A stretch of 64,000 bases of DNA from Brucepastera parasyntrophica (GTDB taxonomy: Bacteria; Spirochaetota; Spirochaetia; Treponematales; Treponemataceae). The stretch is taken from NCBI RefSeq assembly GCF_022376835.1, contig NZ_CP084606.1:676501-740500 (forward strand), in the 5' to 3' direction. The notes beneath the pieces were generated by a model. The model was not told the origin of the DNA. It searched no databases and worked only from the letters and a program-made list of their open reading frames with translations. Shown one piece after another: positions 39,536-48,318 of the stretch. Position numbers and translations under genes: made by a program. How positions within the stretch are numbered: position 1 is the stretch's first letter; every line of letters starts with the position of its first letter.

Positions 39536-42223
39536 TTACTGCAAATCGGCTATATATCCACTGAGTTTTTCTATTCTCCGCTGAATTTCCGCCATTTTTT
39601 CCTTTTCCGCGGCAACGACTTCCGCCGGAGCCCGCGCAACAAAGCTCTCATTGGCAAGTTTGGTTTCAAGGCGGGCAAGATTTACCCTTTCTTTTTCAAT
39701 TTCGCGGGTAAACCGTAAAACAAGCTGGGACGCGTCCGTCCCTTCTCCTGCCAGAACAAAGGCCTCAAAGCCTTTCCCTACTGTTCCGATAGATCCCTGC
39801 GGTTTTTCAGCCGGGGAATTGATAAATGTAATTTCGGAAATTCCCGCCAGCAGTTTTATAATTTCGGTTTTTTCCCGCGCGACTTCTATATCACTGCCGA
39901 GTTCCGTATAAAGGGCGGCCCGGATTTTAAGAGCAGGGTCAATGCCGCATTCGGCCCGGAGTGCCCTGACGGCGCGAACCAGTTCCTGGAGCGCGGTAAA
40001 GCGGGCTTCAGCCGCAGGCTTCTTTCTGTTATCCGAAGGCTCGGGATACGGCGCATTTATAAGCATTTCGGATTTCCGGGAAGCGCCGGCTGCGCAGTTT
40101 TCAGGAAGTTTCTGATAGATTTCTTCCGTTACAAAGGGAAGATACGGATGGAGCAGCCTCAGGCTTTCTTCGAGGACATTGAGAAGTACTGATACGGCGC
40201 GGTTTTTTTCAGCTTCGTCACCGTTTTTAAAGGAAATCTTGCTTGCCTCAACATACCAGTCGCAAAAATCATTCCAGAAAAATTCGTACAGCGCCAGCGC
40301 GGCATCATTATACCGGTACGTTTCAAGCGCGGAACGGACACTGCGGACGGACTGATCCAGACGGTGATAAATCCACTCATCAAGTTCCGTCAGATCGCTG
40401 TCAGCGACAGGAACAATTTCGCGGCCTTCGAGATTTCCCAATATGTACCGGGAGGCATTCCAGATTTTATTCGCAAAGCGGGAACCAAGTTTGAATGATT
40501 CATTATCTATGAGAACATCCTGTCCCTGGGCGCACATAAAGGCCAGTGTGAATTTCAGCGCGTCCGCTCCGTATTCATTTATAATATCAAGCGGATTAAT
40601 ACCGTTTCCCAGAGACTTGCTCATTTTCCGGCCCTGTTTGTCTCTGACAAGGCTGTGGATATAAATATCACGGAAAGGAGCCTGCCCGGTAAATTCCAGG
40701 CCGGCCATAACCATGCGGGAAACCCAGAAAAAGATAATGTCATAGGCCGTTATCAGCGCTGTTGTCGGATAAAACGCTTCAAGGTCCGGTGTTTTATCCG
40801 GCCAGCCGAGAGTGGAAAAAGGCCAGAGCCAGCTTGAAAACCAGGTATCCAGAACATCGGGATCCTGATGGAGTTTGGAACTCCCGCATCTTGGACACTC
40901 GGTTACATCCGTGCGGGAAACAATCATTTCCGCGCAGTCATCGCAATACCAGACAGGAATCCGGTGGCCCCACCAGAGCTGGCGGGAAATACACCAGTCG
41001 CGGATATTTTCCATCCATTGTGAATAGGTATTCTCCCATCTTTTCGGATAAAAAATAATATCGCCCTGATTCCAGGCCTTTATGGCCTTGTCGGCAAGCG
41101 GTCTCATTTTTACAAACCACTGGTCCGAGAGATAGGGTTCAACAATAGTATTGCAGCGGTAACATTTTCCGACAGCATGAACGATTTTTTCTTCATCTTT
41201 GAAAAGACCCGCTTCCGACAAATCAGAGAGAACTTCTTTGCGTGCGGCGGGGATTTTCATGTTCCGGTATTTTTCAGGCACCGCGTCATTTAAAGTTCCG
41301 TCGGGATTGAGAATATTTATTATTTCAAGATTATGTCTCTTGGCGACTTCCCAGTCATTCGGGTCGTGGGCAGGGGTAATCTTTACCGCGCCGGTCCCGA
41401 ATTCCCGGTCAACATACGTATCGGCGATAACCGGAATAAGCCGTCCGGCAAGCGGAAGTTTGACCATCTTTCCGATAAGTCCGGCATAACGCGGATCTTC
41501 AGGATGGACCGCGACCGCAGTGTCTCCCAAAAGAGTTTCGGGACGGGTTGTGGCAATTTCAATTCTGGTTGAGCCGTCAGGCATTGTTTCACCATCGGCA
41601 AGTTCATACCAGATGTGGTACATTCTGCCTTCAGTGTCGTTATGTTCAACTTCATCATCAGCAAGCGCTGTTCCGCAGGAGGTGCACCAGTTTATAAGAT
41701 AATTTCCCCGGTAAATAAGCCCTCGTTCGTATAACGTAACAAATACTTCGCGGACCGCGCGGGACAAGCCCTCATCCAGTGTAAAACGTTCACGGCTCCA
41801 GTCGACGCTTACCCCCATCTTTTTGAGCTGCTCGGTTATTATTGTATGGTGCTCGTTTGCCACCTTCCAGGTACGTTCAATAAACGCATCTCTGCCAAGA
41901 CTGTAACGGTTCAGCCCTTCTTTTTTTAAGGCGCGCTCCACAACGTTCTGGGTTGCGATCCCGGCATGATCCGTTCCGGGGACCCAAAGAGTCGGCTCTC
42001 CGCACATCCGGTGGTAGCGCACAACAATATCCTGCAGGGAATTGTTCAGTCCGTGTCCCATATGCAGTACACCGGTAACATTCGGAGGAGGAATAACAAC
42101 AACAAAATTTTTCTTTCCCGGGTTTTTATGGGGCTTAAAATAACCGCCATCTTCCCAGGCAGCATAGATCCGGTCTTCAAAATCTTTAGGGTTGTACGCC
42201 TTTTCCAGTTCAATAGCCTTCAT
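39536..42223 (-). CDS. valS: Valine-tRNA ligase
   Basis: About 895 residues from ATG 42223 (AAGGAT upstream); an in-frame ATG at 42247 is less likely. Class I signatures PPPNVTGVLHMGHGLNNS near 54 and GRKMSKSLGNG near 534, the editing-domain stretch TTRPETLLGDTAVAVHPED, a CDDCAEM/CPRCG zinc-like motif, and a C-terminal coiled coil (EIEKERVNLARLETKLANES). It charges tRNA-Val. A palindromic repeat lies on each side. Confidence 0.97.
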   Translation of the reverse strand: MKAIELEKAYNPKDFEDRIYAAWEDGGYFKPHKNPGKKNFVVVIPPPNVTGVLHMGHGLNNSLQDIVVRYHRMCGEPTLWVPGTDHAGIATQNVVERALKKEGLNRYSLGRDAFIERTWKVANEHHTIITEQLKKMGVSVDWSRERFTLDEGLSRAVREVFVTLYERGLIYRGNYLINWCTSCGTALADDEVEHNDTEGRMYHIWYELADGETMPDGSTRIEIATTRPETLLGDTAVAVHPEDPRYAGLIGKMVKLPLAGRLIPVIADTYVDREFGTGAVKITPAHDPNDWEVAKRHNLEIINILNPDGTLNDAVPEKYRNMKIPAARKEVLSDLSEAGLFKDEEKIVHAVGKCYRCNTIVEPYLSDQWFVKMRPLADKAIKAWNQGDIIFYPKRWENTYSQWMENIRDWCISRQLWWGHRIPVWYCDDCAEMIVSRTDVTECPRCGSSKLHQDPDVLDTWFSSWLWPFSTLGWPDKTPDLEAFYPTTALITAYDIIFFWVSRMVMAGLEFTGQAPFRDIYIHSLVRDKQGRKMSKSLGNGINPLDIINEYGADALKFTLAFMCAQGQDVLIDNESFKLGSRFANKIWNASRYILGNLEGREIVPVADSDLTELDEWIYHRLDQSVRSVRSALETYRYNDAALALYEFFWNDFCDWYVEASKISFKNGDEAEKNRAVSVLLNVLEESLRLLHPYLPFVTEEIYQKLPENCAAGASRKSEMLINAPYPEPSDNRKKPAAEARFTALQELVRAVRALRAECGIDPALKIRAALYTELGSDIEVAREKTEIIKLLAGISEITFINSPAEKPQGSIGTVGKGFEAFVLAGEGTDASQLVLRFTREIEKERVNLARLETKLANESFVARAPAEVVAAEKEKMAEIQRRIEKLSGYIADLQ

Positions 42224-42287
42224 AGCAGTAATCCTTTTTATGAACATTTCCCAACCAGGGCTGTTTTCAGAGATTCAATAAGATTTG

Positions 42288-42326
42288 GAGGTTCTTTCAA
42301 AACTCGGTTAGCTTTGAAAGAACCTC
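42288..42326. repeat. Dispersed palindrome, family 1, copy 3
   Basis: GAGGTTCTTTCAAA and TTTGAAAGAACCTC (14-base perfect arms) around ACTCGGTTAGC. Same orientation as the copy at 22616. It lies in the gap between ispH and valS. Confidence 0.8.
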
Positions 42327-42518
42327 TTGTTACAACTATTTAAAATCAAATGTTCAGTTACATCCGAGCAAAAGTTTTCAAAGCAGAGGTTTGAAAACTT
42401 GCATAACCGATATCCTCAGCATAAGCCCTGGAACCCTTTTCAGGAGAAACGGTTATATACTATCCGCAAAACATAAAGTGCCGGTCAGAGCAAACCGGCG
42501 CGAGCGATCTGAATAAGT

Positions 42519-43379
42519 TTATACTTTTTGAAGCGCTTGTTCAACAGAGTTAATCAAATCATCCGGAGTCGAGGCACCTGCGGTAATGCCTATTCTTGTC
42601 AGAAAAAAGATTTCCTCCGGCATTTCGTCCGGATTTTCGATATGCCAGACCCTGCCGGAAAGTTCACAGGCTGTGTTATACAGGCGAAGCGTATTTGCGG
42701 AGTTTTTTCCCCCGATCACTATTATACCTTCAACCTGCCCTGCAAGTTCCCTGAGGGCATCCTGACGCTCCAGGGTCGCAGGACAGATAGTATTGAACAC
42801 TGTCAAATACGGTATATGCCGGGACAGTTCTTCCGCTATGGCATCATATTCATTTTGCGAGATAGTAGTCTGGCTTATAAGTACCGACTTCTGGGGATAG
42901 CTTTTCAGCTGCAGGACATCTTCCCGGTTTTCAAGCACAATACAGCCGGGAGCATAGCCCGCGATTCCTGCAATTTCACCATGGTTTTTGTCACCAACCA
43001 GAATAACCGTGTAGCCTTTTTCGGAATAAGATTTGGCCCGCTTCTGGCTCGAAAGCACACGGGGACAGGTAGCGTCTACAATACAGGCATTGCGCCGTTC
43101 AAGTTCGGTCCGCACGGAAGGAGGAACCCCATGGGCGCGGATTACGACGGTTTTTCCGCCGAAGTCTTCGGGGAGATCATCCTCATTTTCATTAAGAATT
43201 ATTATTCCTGCAGCGGACAGGCGTTCAAGGGCCGAAGAATTATGAATCAGCGGCCCGTACGTATATACCGGACGGAGCGGATTTTCCAGCAGAGCTTGTT
43301 CAGCGGCCTCGACGGCCCTCCGCACCCCCATACAGTAACCAAGTATTTCTGCCCGTATTATTCGGCGTTCATGATTCAT
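42519..43379 (-). CDS. ispH: 4-hydroxy-3-methylbut-2-enyl diphosphate reductase
   Basis: 286 residues. Three cluster cysteines are in place: AEILGYCMGVRRAVEAAE (near 16), IVDATCPRVLSSQ (near 103) and FNTICPATLERQDA (near 197). YTYGPLIHNSSALERL and ITAGASTPDDLINSVEQAL are conserved. Last step of the MEP isoprenoid pathway, needing a [4Fe-4S] cluster. No ribosome site is visible before ATG 43379. Confidence 0.96.
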   Translation of the reverse strand: MNHERRIIRAEILGYCMGVRRAVEAAEQALLENPLRPVYTYGPLIHNSSALERLSAAGIIILNENEDDLPEDFGGKTVVIRAHGVPPSVRTELERRNACIVDATCPRVLSSQKRAKSYSEKGYTVILVGDKNHGEIAGIAGYAPGCIVLENREDVLQLKSYPQKSVLISQTTISQNEYDAIAEELSRHIPYLTVFNTICPATLERQDALRELAGQVEGIIVIGGKNSANTLRLYNTACELSGRVWHIENPDEMPEEIFFLTRIGITAGASTPDDLINSVEQALQKV

Positions 43380-43422
43380 GCATATAACTGTACAGGAGAT
43401 GTGGATGAAAGTGAAGACCTAA

Positions 43423-43451
43423 AAAAGGGGCAATTCGAAAACCGCCCTTTT
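43423..43451 (-). terminator. Terminator of yajC-secD-secF
   Basis: AAAAGGGC and GCCCCTTTTTT on the minus strand form a stem closing with a T-run just after secF. Confidence 0.8.
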
Positions 43452-43453
43452 AA

Positions 43454-44695
43454 TCATACCATTTCTCCGGAAACGGCAGGTTTTGATTTTGCTTTTTCGT
43501 GGATAATTCCCTTGTCCTTGCGGAAGCGTGAAACAAAATTGATAAAGCCGCTTGCAATAAAGAGAGTAGAATACACCCCGCTTATCAAACCGATAAGAAG
43601 CGCAAGCGCGAAGTCTTTGATATCTCCCGTCGTGAAAATAAACAGGGAAACAACAGCAAGCATGGTTGTTATAGTGGTAATAATTGTCCGTCCCAGACAT
43701 TCCGTCTGCGAAAGATTAAGGTGTTCCGTAATACTCATATTGGGATACAGTCTCATGTTTTCCCTGATGCGGTCAAAGACAACTACCGTGTCGTTTATTG
43801 AATACCCTATGATAGTAAGAATGGCGGCAAGAGTTGTGGAGTTGAACTGCATCCGGGTCCAGATAATAAATGTCACCATAATCAGAGCGTCATGCATAAT
43901 GGCAATGATAGCTCCAAGCGCGAAATCCCACCGGAACCTGATAGCCGCATACAGCCAGATCAGAGCGAGCGCGCCGATAACAAGAAAAACCGACTGCCGG
44001 GCGAGATTGCCGGAAAATCTTGAACCGACAAAATCCGCGCTTATCACTGCAAGGTTTTCATCGCCATAGGCCTTTACGAGAGCGGCATTAAGGCCTGCCC
44101 GGAGATTAAAACTTGCATCGCTGTCAGTTCCATCATCACTGAGCCTGACCTGGAAGGTGCGTTCGGCAGGATCGCCGATAACCTGAACGGCCGCATCGGG
44201 ATAATCCGCAAGGGCCTCCCTGATTTCATCGGCGTTAACCGGTTCCGCATTTTGAGGTACATAATGCAGACGGAAGGGCGTCGCGGAAAGCCGCGTAATA
44301 GCCGTGGCGTCCGGGAAAATCGAACGGAGAGGAACAGAGGGATCTCCCTCTATCCGGATGGATACACCCGGAATATCCGTTACCGCCGCGGCAAAAGCTT
44401 CCACGGTAGGATATTCATGAAAAGCGTAACGGATGGTTTCATTGTCCGCGCCGACACCGGTGATAACAAAATTGATACCCGTAGCATTCTGGGAATAAGT
44501 CACTGTCTGGCTGCCCTGATAGGCAAGCGTAAAGGCGGTGGGGGCAAGACGGATCTGCTCAATCAAACCGGCCTGAAAATCAATGCCGAAATTAATTCCC
44601 CGTGTAAAAAATCCATAAATGCCTGATGCGATTAATACTATACTCAATATCGCCATGGGAAGAAAAAGACGGCTGAATTTAATTACCTTTTTCAT
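43454..44695 (-). CDS. secF: Protein translocase subunit SecF
   Basis: 413 residues, six membrane helices: KFSRLFLPMAILSIVLIASG first, then GINFGIDFQAGLIEQIRLAP, a large periplasmic domain (about 45-225), and TIIGYSINDTVVVFDRIREN in the conserved C-terminal half. Its start overlaps the secD stop by one base. SecDF pulls secreted proteins across the membrane using the proton gradient. Confidence 0.95.
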   Translation of the reverse strand: MKKVIKFSRLFLPMAILSIVLIASGIYGFFTRGINFGIDFQAGLIEQIRLAPTAFTLAYQGSQTVTYSQNATGINFVITGVGADNETIRYAFHEYPTVEAFAAAVTDIPGVSIRIEGDPSVPLRSIFPDATAITRLSATPFRLHYVPQNAEPVNADEIREALADYPDAAVQVIGDPAERTFQVRLSDDGTDSDASFNLRAGLNAALVKAYGDENLAVISADFVGSRFSGNLARQSVFLVIGALALIWLYAAIRFRWDFALGAIIAIMHDALIMVTFIIWTRMQFNSTTLAAILTIIGYSINDTVVVFDRIRENMRLYPNMSITEHLNLSQTECLGRTIITTITTMLAVVSLFIFTTGDIKDFALALLIGLISGVYSTLFIASGFINFVSRFRKDKGIIHEKAKSKPAVSGEMV

Positions 44696-46428
44696 TATTT
44701 TATCCTCCAGCTGATACTGATAGTTTTCTTTTTCAGAACATCAGTATTAAAATCAAAGAGAAGCCGCGATACAAAGAGTGCGGTAAATACGGAAGAAGCA
44801 ACACCGATGGCAAGTGTATAGGCGAAGCCCTTGACCGGTCCCGAACCCAGTATGGAAAGGAAAATGGCAGCAATAAAGGTTGTAATGTTTGAGTCCATAA
44901 TTGCCCAGAAAGCATGACTGAAACCGGCGTTGATTGCGGCCTCCCTGCCCTTTTTCAGTTTCAGTTCATCCTTGATACGTTCGAAGATAACAACGTTGGC
45001 GTCAACGGCCATACCTATGGTAAGAATCATACCGGCGACACTCGGAAGCGTAAGGGTAAGATTAAACGCCGAAAGGATACTGAAAACAATATACATATTC
45101 AGGATTTGGGCGACACAAGCATTTATACCAGCGCCTTTATAATAGATAAGAAGGAAAACAAAAACGGCTGCCAATCCGAAAATGAGCGACCACAGGGCCT
45201 GGCGGATCGCCTGATCCCCCATTGAAGCGCCTATAACCTGCTGGCTTTCAAGTTCGAGCGGAACATTTATTGACGCGGTCCGGAGAACGGCCTTTATGTT
45301 TTCAGCCTCCTCGGCTGAAAACCCTGAAATTTCTACCTGTCCATTCGGAATAGCCTGTCTGATACTTGCGTAGGATTTTATTTTGTCCTCGGACACAATG
45401 GCAAGAGTCTCGCCGACATTGTTCGCGGTAAGATCGGCGAAAATCTGGGCGCCTTCCGAATCAAGGGAAAACGTTACTGCGGGCTGGCCATATCTGTCGC
45501 TGTGGGTTTCCACATTCTTGATATGCTTGCCCTCAAGTCCCGGTTCCGACTTTATTACAAGGAAGCCCCTGCGTTCATCGATTCCGTATGAGTCCTTTAC
45601 ATAATAGCCCATCACCTGTGTGCCTGAAGGTATTATATCGGGGTTCAGAAGATTATATTCGGAATCAAAGGTCGAAGTCGGAAACTGCGCGTAATACTGC
45701 AGGAACTGGTTTGTTGCGTCATTGTCAACCATATGGAAGGCAAGAATACCCTTCCCCATTATTATTGAATTTATCCGGTCGGAATCGGCCGCGCCGGGGA
45801 TTTCAATATATATGCGGTCTTCGCCCTGGCGGCGGATTACCGGCTCTGAAAGACCGAAACGGTCAATGCGGCTTGTCAGGGTTTCCATAACCTGGTTCAT
45901 CGCGTCCCTCTTGAATGCCGCCATATCCGTAATGGTCCCGCCCTGGGACTGGACGGCCGCTTCAAGGTCAGCTTTTATAACAATGCTCATACCGCCGGAA
46001 AGGTCCAGACCCAGTTTTACTGAATTTGCCTGGGTCCGTTTCAGGGCCAGAATACGATCGCGGTAGTCGGCTTCAATATATGAAAGAATATCTGCTTCAG
46101 AGGGAAAGGCGTCAAGAAAAGCCCTCGCCGTCCACACGGACGGGACCGGTTTTTTCATGGCCTTGTAATTCTTTTTTGCAACTTTTATGACCGGTTTGAA
46201 TTTCGCATCAACCGGCTCCTGGGTATCGGCCCTGGCATCACTTATCAATTGCCGGACGTCTTCAGCAGCCAGCTCATGTGCATAATCCCTGATTTTTTCC
46301 CTTGACCCGAGCGCCAGAGACTGGTCTTCTTTCGGAGTCAGAAAATACCATTTTACCGATGGCCACAGGCAGACAAAGCACACTGCCAAAACTACTAAAA
46401 TGAGCAGGAATCGGCTTCGTTTATTCAT
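44695..46428 (-). CDS. secD: Protein translocase subunit SecD
   Basis: 577 residues. One N-terminal helix (FLLILVVLAVCFVCLWPSV), periplasmic P1 domain with VKLGLDLSGGMSIVIKADLE, and five C-terminal helices with MILTIGMAVDANVVIFERIK. The proton-pathway aspartate is in AVDAN. Between yajC and secD lie two palindromes, which is unusual for this compact operon. Confidence 0.96.
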   Translation of the reverse strand: MNKRSRFLLILVVLAVCFVCLWPSVKWYFLTPKEDQSLALGSREKIRDYAHELAAEDVRQLISDARADTQEPVDAKFKPVIKVAKKNYKAMKKPVPSVWTARAFLDAFPSEADILSYIEADYRDRILALKRTQANSVKLGLDLSGGMSIVIKADLEAAVQSQGGTITDMAAFKRDAMNQVMETLTSRIDRFGLSEPVIRRQGEDRIYIEIPGAADSDRINSIIMGKGILAFHMVDNDATNQFLQYYAQFPTSTFDSEYNLLNPDIIPSGTQVMGYYVKDSYGIDERRGFLVIKSEPGLEGKHIKNVETHSDRYGQPAVTFSLDSEGAQIFADLTANNVGETLAIVSEDKIKSYASIRQAIPNGQVEISGFSAEEAENIKAVLRTASINVPLELESQQVIGASMGDQAIRQALWSLIFGLAAVFVFLLIYYKGAGINACVAQILNMYIVFSILSAFNLTLTLPSVAGMILTIGMAVDANVVIFERIKDELKLKKGREAAINAGFSHAFWAIMDSNITTFIAAIFLSILGSGPVKGFAYTLAIGVASSVFTALFVSRLLFDFNTDVLKKKTISISWRIK

Positions 46429-46449
46429 ACTTATACACCTTTACGTTAT

Positions 46450-46490
46450 GTTTCTGATATAAAAAACAACTGCTTTTTTATATCAGAAAC
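46450..46490. repeat. Dispersed palindrome, family 3, copy 1
   Basis: GTTTCTGATATAAAAAA and TTTTTTATATCAGAAAC, perfect 17-base arms around CAACTGC, 21 bases upstream of secD. It is paired with a family 2 palindrome 14 bases away. Confidence 0.8.
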
Positions 46491-46504
46491 ACTTAGAATT
46501 GGAA

Positions 46505-46534
46505 ATAGTCAAATAATCTAAATTATTTGACTAT
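46505..46534. repeat. Dispersed palindrome, family 2, copy 2
   Basis: ATAGTCAAATAATCT and AAATTATTTGACTAT; one central mismatch. Lies beside the family 3 palindrome at 46450-46490, between yajC and secD. Confidence 0.8.
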
Positions 46535-46640
46535 ATTTCTCCATATTGATAAAATGACAAAGATTCTCTCTGCCATTTTAAGGATTATTCAATACAGGGT
46601 ATCACCCAAAACGTATTTTTGAAAATCGAAAATAAAGAAA

Positions 46641-47021
46641 TTATTTTTCCTTGTCTTTTTTTTCGTCTTTATCTGCTTTATCGGTTTTTTCCGCTTTTTC
46701 AAGCTTTGCCGGTTTTTCCGCTTTGGGATCTGTCATTATACTGGAAACCGCGGAACGGCTGAATTCAATTTTGCAGTTATCATCAACTTTTACGACGACG
46801 GTTTTTTCTTTTGTGGAGGTAACTTCCCCGTGAATACCGCCTATGGTAATGATCTTGTCGCCCTTCTTAAGTGCGGAAATCATCTTTTCGGTCTCTTTCT
46901 GTTTTTTATTCTGCGGGCGTATAATAAAGAAGTAAAATACAACAAAGATAAGTCCGAAGGTTATAATCGGAAAAAACACAGAGCTCTCCGTTGAGGCCTG
47001 TAAAAACGGTAAAAAATTCAT
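46641..47021 (-). CDS. yajC: Preprotein translocase subunit YajC
   Basis: 126 residues with one N-terminal helix (FFPIITFGLIFVVFYFFIIR) followed by the conserved RPQNKKQKETEKMISALKKG and DKIITIGGIHGEVT. The C-terminal tail is a lysine/aspartate/glutamate-rich stretch. It joins SecDF. AGGAAG precedes ATG 47021; it heads the yajC-secD-secF unit. Confidence 0.93.
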   Translation of the reverse strand: MNFLPFLQASTESSVFFPIITFGLIFVVFYFFIIRPQNKKQKETEKMISALKKGDKIITIGGIHGEVTSTKEKTVVVKVDDNCKIEFSRSAVSSIMTDPKAEKPAKLEKAEKTDKADKDEKKDKEK

Positions 47022-47139
47022 AACAATACTTCCTTGAAAGAAAAAATAGGTTCCAGACAGGTTATCACAGACTGTGAATTACAGTCAATAAGCGGAAAAT
47101 AGCGGCATCACTGAAAAATAAAAAACGGAGAGGATTTTC

Positions 47140-47230
47140 CTGTCTGTTTTCCGGACAGTCTGAAAACAGACAGCAATGATTCCGGTCAGGGACCGGAACC
47201 TTCACGCAGAAAAAACGGACGGTTTTTCTG
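47140..47230. other. Three hairpins in a row
   Basis: CTGTCTGTTTTC with GAAAACAGACAG (47140-47173), TTCCGGTC with GACCGGAA (47180-47198), and CAGAAAAA with TTTTTCTG (47207-47230). The last abuts the stop of the SnoaL-like gene and may terminate it; the function of the other two is unknown. Confidence 0.6.
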
Positions 47231-47626
47231 TTACCCGGATTTCAGGATATTGAGGATTTCAAGATCAGGCCAATACCCCCAGGACTCGGCAATTTTGCCG
47301 CCGCTTATTTTAAAATGTTCAAGGAATTCAAAAGAGACTGTTTTTCCTGTAGCCGGAATGCCCATGCATTCCCCGGTATGGATTCCTTCAAATCTGACCC
47401 GGGCTCCGACCATACCGGCTTCTTCAAATATATCCGGAATCCCGATTTTCACATCTCCGAACATTTGGGCTACAAGTTTCAGTATTTCCGCGGCTTCCTT
47501 ATTGCTTTTTGCTCCCGCAGGACTGTGGTCAATATAAGCGTCCGAAACGGAAGCCAGCACAAAGTCATAGTTTTTATTCTGATAGCCTTCAATAAAAAAG
47601 TTTCTGACAAGGTCTTTATTCGTCAT
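47231..47626 (-). CDS. SnoaL-like polyketide-cyclase-fold protein
   Basis: 131 residues, MTNKDLVRNFFIEGYQNKNY start, AYIDHSPAGAKSNKEAAEIL, VRFEGIHTGECMGIPATGKT and HFKISGGKIAESWGYWPDLE, the pattern of the SnoaL ester-cyclase-like family. Such proteins bind small ligands in a cone-shaped pocket; the ligand is unknown. AAGGAAAC precedes the start. A second member of this fold is at 2795-3210. Confidence 0.8.
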   Translation of the reverse strand: MTNKDLVRNFFIEGYQNKNYDFVLASVSDAYIDHSPAGAKSNKEAAEILKLVAQMFGDVKIGIPDIFEEAGMVGARVRFEGIHTGECMGIPATGKTVSFEFLEHFKISGGKIAESWGYWPDLEILNILKSG

Positions 47627-47758
47627 TATTGTTTCCTTTTGTTTTATGGCGTACTTGTTTCAGCTGTTTTCAGCATATGTCCGTGGTTTAAAATGTAACA
47701 TCCAGGCCCCGCACACACAGAATGACACGGACTACCTGCTGCAATGGAAGTGAATATA

Positions 47759-47799
47759 ATCGGGCTTTTCCGGACAAACGTTCTGAAAAAGCCCCTTTT
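47759..47799. other. Hairpin downstream of a small gene
   Basis: GGGCTTTTC and GAAAAAGCCC with a T-run on the plus strand. No plus-strand gene precedes it, so its use is unclear. Confidence 0.35.
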
Positions 47800-48087
47800 T
47801 TATAAAACTTTTATCTTGTCTGCGTTGACCCTGGCAACCCCGAAAAGCCGGGGAATAGCGTCAACCGGATATGAAGAACCGGAAATACGGTTATAGACCT
47901 CAGTGACGTCCGCCAGCTCCGTATCAGACTCATTGTACAGCGCCGAAGCGGCCGCCGCACGGAAAAAACCGGCTTCAGCCAGCTGCATTGTTGTCAGCCT
48001 GCCGTAACGGTTTCTTGCCGCTTTATCAACTATCGCAGTGTTGCCGTCATATCCGATAGACCATATTGCATCTTTTCTTGAAATCAT
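47800..48087 (-). CDS. Unrecognised 95-residue protein
   Basis: MISRKDAIWSIGYDGNTAIV, DKAARNRYGRLTTMQLAEAG, ALYNESDTELADVTEVYNRI. Soluble, no cysteines, helical. The clean coding look and position 12 bases after the rubredoxin gene in the same direction support it as real and probably co-transcribed. I do not recognise the family. Confidence 0.6.
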   Translation of the reverse strand: MISRKDAIWSIGYDGNTAIVDKAARNRYGRLTTMQLAEAGFFRAAAASALYNESDTELADVTEVYNRISGSSYPVDAIPRLFGVARVNADKIKVL

Positions 48088-48099
48088 GTCTTTTCCTGA

Positions 48100-48257
48100 T
48101 TATGCGGGGACAAAGCTGTCTTTTGTTGCTCCGCACATGGGGCATACCCAATCATCAGGAAGATCCTCAAAGGCTGTACCAGGAGCGATTCCGTTATCAG
48201 GATCGCCTACGGCAGGGTCATACTCATAACCGCATAATTCACATACATATTTTTCAT
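48100..48257 (-). CDS. Rubredoxin, one-base frameshift in the first codons
   Basis: Reading from TAA 48100 backward gives a perfect rubredoxin: [38 protein letters not shown], with the two CxxC iron ligands. The frame has no ATG, but one base more in the TTTTT run 48250-48254 makes ATG 48257 start [10 protein letters not shown], the standard N-terminus, with AGGAG eight bases upstream. 52 residues. Rubredoxin carries single electrons to oxygen- or superoxide-reducing enzymes in anaerobes; no partner is next to it. Confidence 0.85.
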
Positions 48258-48318
48258 TACCATGACTCCTTTTACCGGAATAAAAAACCAGTTAGTATTG
48301 AATATAAAGGTATTTACC

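Noticed and set aside
42528..44069. Long plus-strand open frame of 513 codons
   Set aside because: It lies wholly antisense to ispH and secF, which are complete and conserved; low-complexity translation with no family.
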